Part shown: in pieces, positions 5,862 through 6,018 of the stretch | Layout: the number at the start of each line of letters is the position of its first letter | Position numbering within the stretch: position 1 is the first letter of the stretch | Source of the DNA: Chloroflexota bacterium | GTDB taxonomy: Bacteria; Chloroflexota; Dehalococcoidia; GIF9; UBA5629 | Assembly (NCBI GenBank): GCA_016875975.1 | Contig: VGOF01000094.1 | Coordinates: 1 to 6,018 of the forward strand | Length of the DNA stretch: 6,018 nucleotides | Direction of reading: 5' to 3' | Made by a program: the position numbers and the translations under genes | Notes under the pieces: model-generated | Databases searched by the model: none | The model's input: only the letters and a program-made list of their open reading frames with translations | What the model was told of the DNA's origin: nothing

Positions 5862-5911
5862 GTTCTGCGTCTCTTTTGGCGAGGCTGAGGCCTCACACTA
5901 TATATTCAACG

Positions 5912-6018
5912 CTAGGTTAGGGATTCTTTCACTATCTGGGCGATGTCTTTTACTGCCAGTTTGCCTTCCAGGTCTTCGGATTTGGCGGCGTCGGTGAACA
6001 TGATCAGGCAACTGGGGC
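5912..6018 (-). CDS. CCG-domain Fe-S oxidoreductase subunit, C-terminal fragment
   Basis: Thirty-four residues are readable before TAG (5914-5912); the gene continues past the right edge. The visible end is PSCLIMFTDAAKSEDLEGKL, then AVKDIAQIVKESLT. The codon cut at the edge ends in GC, which fits Cys and would give CPSC. This is the ending typical of cysteine-rich CCG-domain proteins of the HdrD/GlpC/glycolate-oxidase iron-sulfur group (…CPxCxxMF…, then a short helix and …vkDiaeiv.e.l). These carry electrons between redox partners, often in heterodisulfide-reductase-like complexes. The subunit type cannot be decided from this tail. After the stop come about 50 bases, including a weak GAGGC/GCCTC dyad, before repeat unit D. 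Confidence 0.7.
   Translation of the reverse strand, partial: PSCLIMFTDAAKSEDLEGKLAVKDIAQIVKESLT

Noticed and set aside
5881..5894. GAGGC/GCCTC dyad after the Fe-S fragment as a terminator
   Set aside because: The stem is 5 bp and is followed on the minus strand by GCCAAAAGAG rather than a T-run.

Overview
The window reads as an accessory, partly decaying stretch of a bacterial chromosome. Its conserved proteins, its many short hairpin repeats of the GTCATTGCGAGCGAAG / GTCATTCTGAGCGAAG / TGTAGCGCGGGG kind, and a CCG-type iron-sulfur protein at the right edge together suggest a Chloroflexota (Dehalococcoidia-like) genome, perhaps from an environmental assembly. That placement is inference from remembered family look-alikes, not from a marker gene.

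Left third (1-1525, + strand): two tandem class I SAM-dependent methyltransferases. The first is cut by the window edge. The second is complete, with a good ribosome binding site. Their substrates cannot be read from sequence.

1481-2097: a small conserved-hypothetical gene on the minus strand. It has its own Shine-Dalgarno and ATG but is broken by two compensating single-base frameshifts. It converges on the second methyltransferase, with a perfect 9-bp hairpin near the join. It diverges from the next gene across an intergenic region that holds a 6-bp dyad and a good promoter (TTGCCC, 17 bp, TATAAT).

2098-4437 (+): the largest gene, a 779-residue protein. It has TPR-like repeats, a central SEC-C zinc motif, a segment resembling the ST7-type TPR region, and a C-terminal Cys/His module. 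It looks intact.

4438-5305: about 220 bp without a gene, then the 5' part of a gene resembling the Nmad3 family. That part carries an in-frame TGA and stops at a TGTAG-type GC-rich hairpin repeat. It is followed by roughly 330 bp that is almost entirely hairpin repeats.

5306-5861 (minus): a CARDB-domain membrane-anchor protein that lacks its N-terminus. Its open frame runs straight into further repeat units. Repeats flank it on both sides in opposite orientations. 5912-6018 (minus): the C-terminus of a CCG-domain Fe-S oxidoreductase subunit that continues beyond the window.

The genes show no single pathway. The most informative features are three separately damaged genes in 6 kb, two of which end at repeat copies, and the modular structure of the repeats: arms that covary, with a palindrome inserted at the same internal site in three units. 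I see no convincing new multi-gene system.
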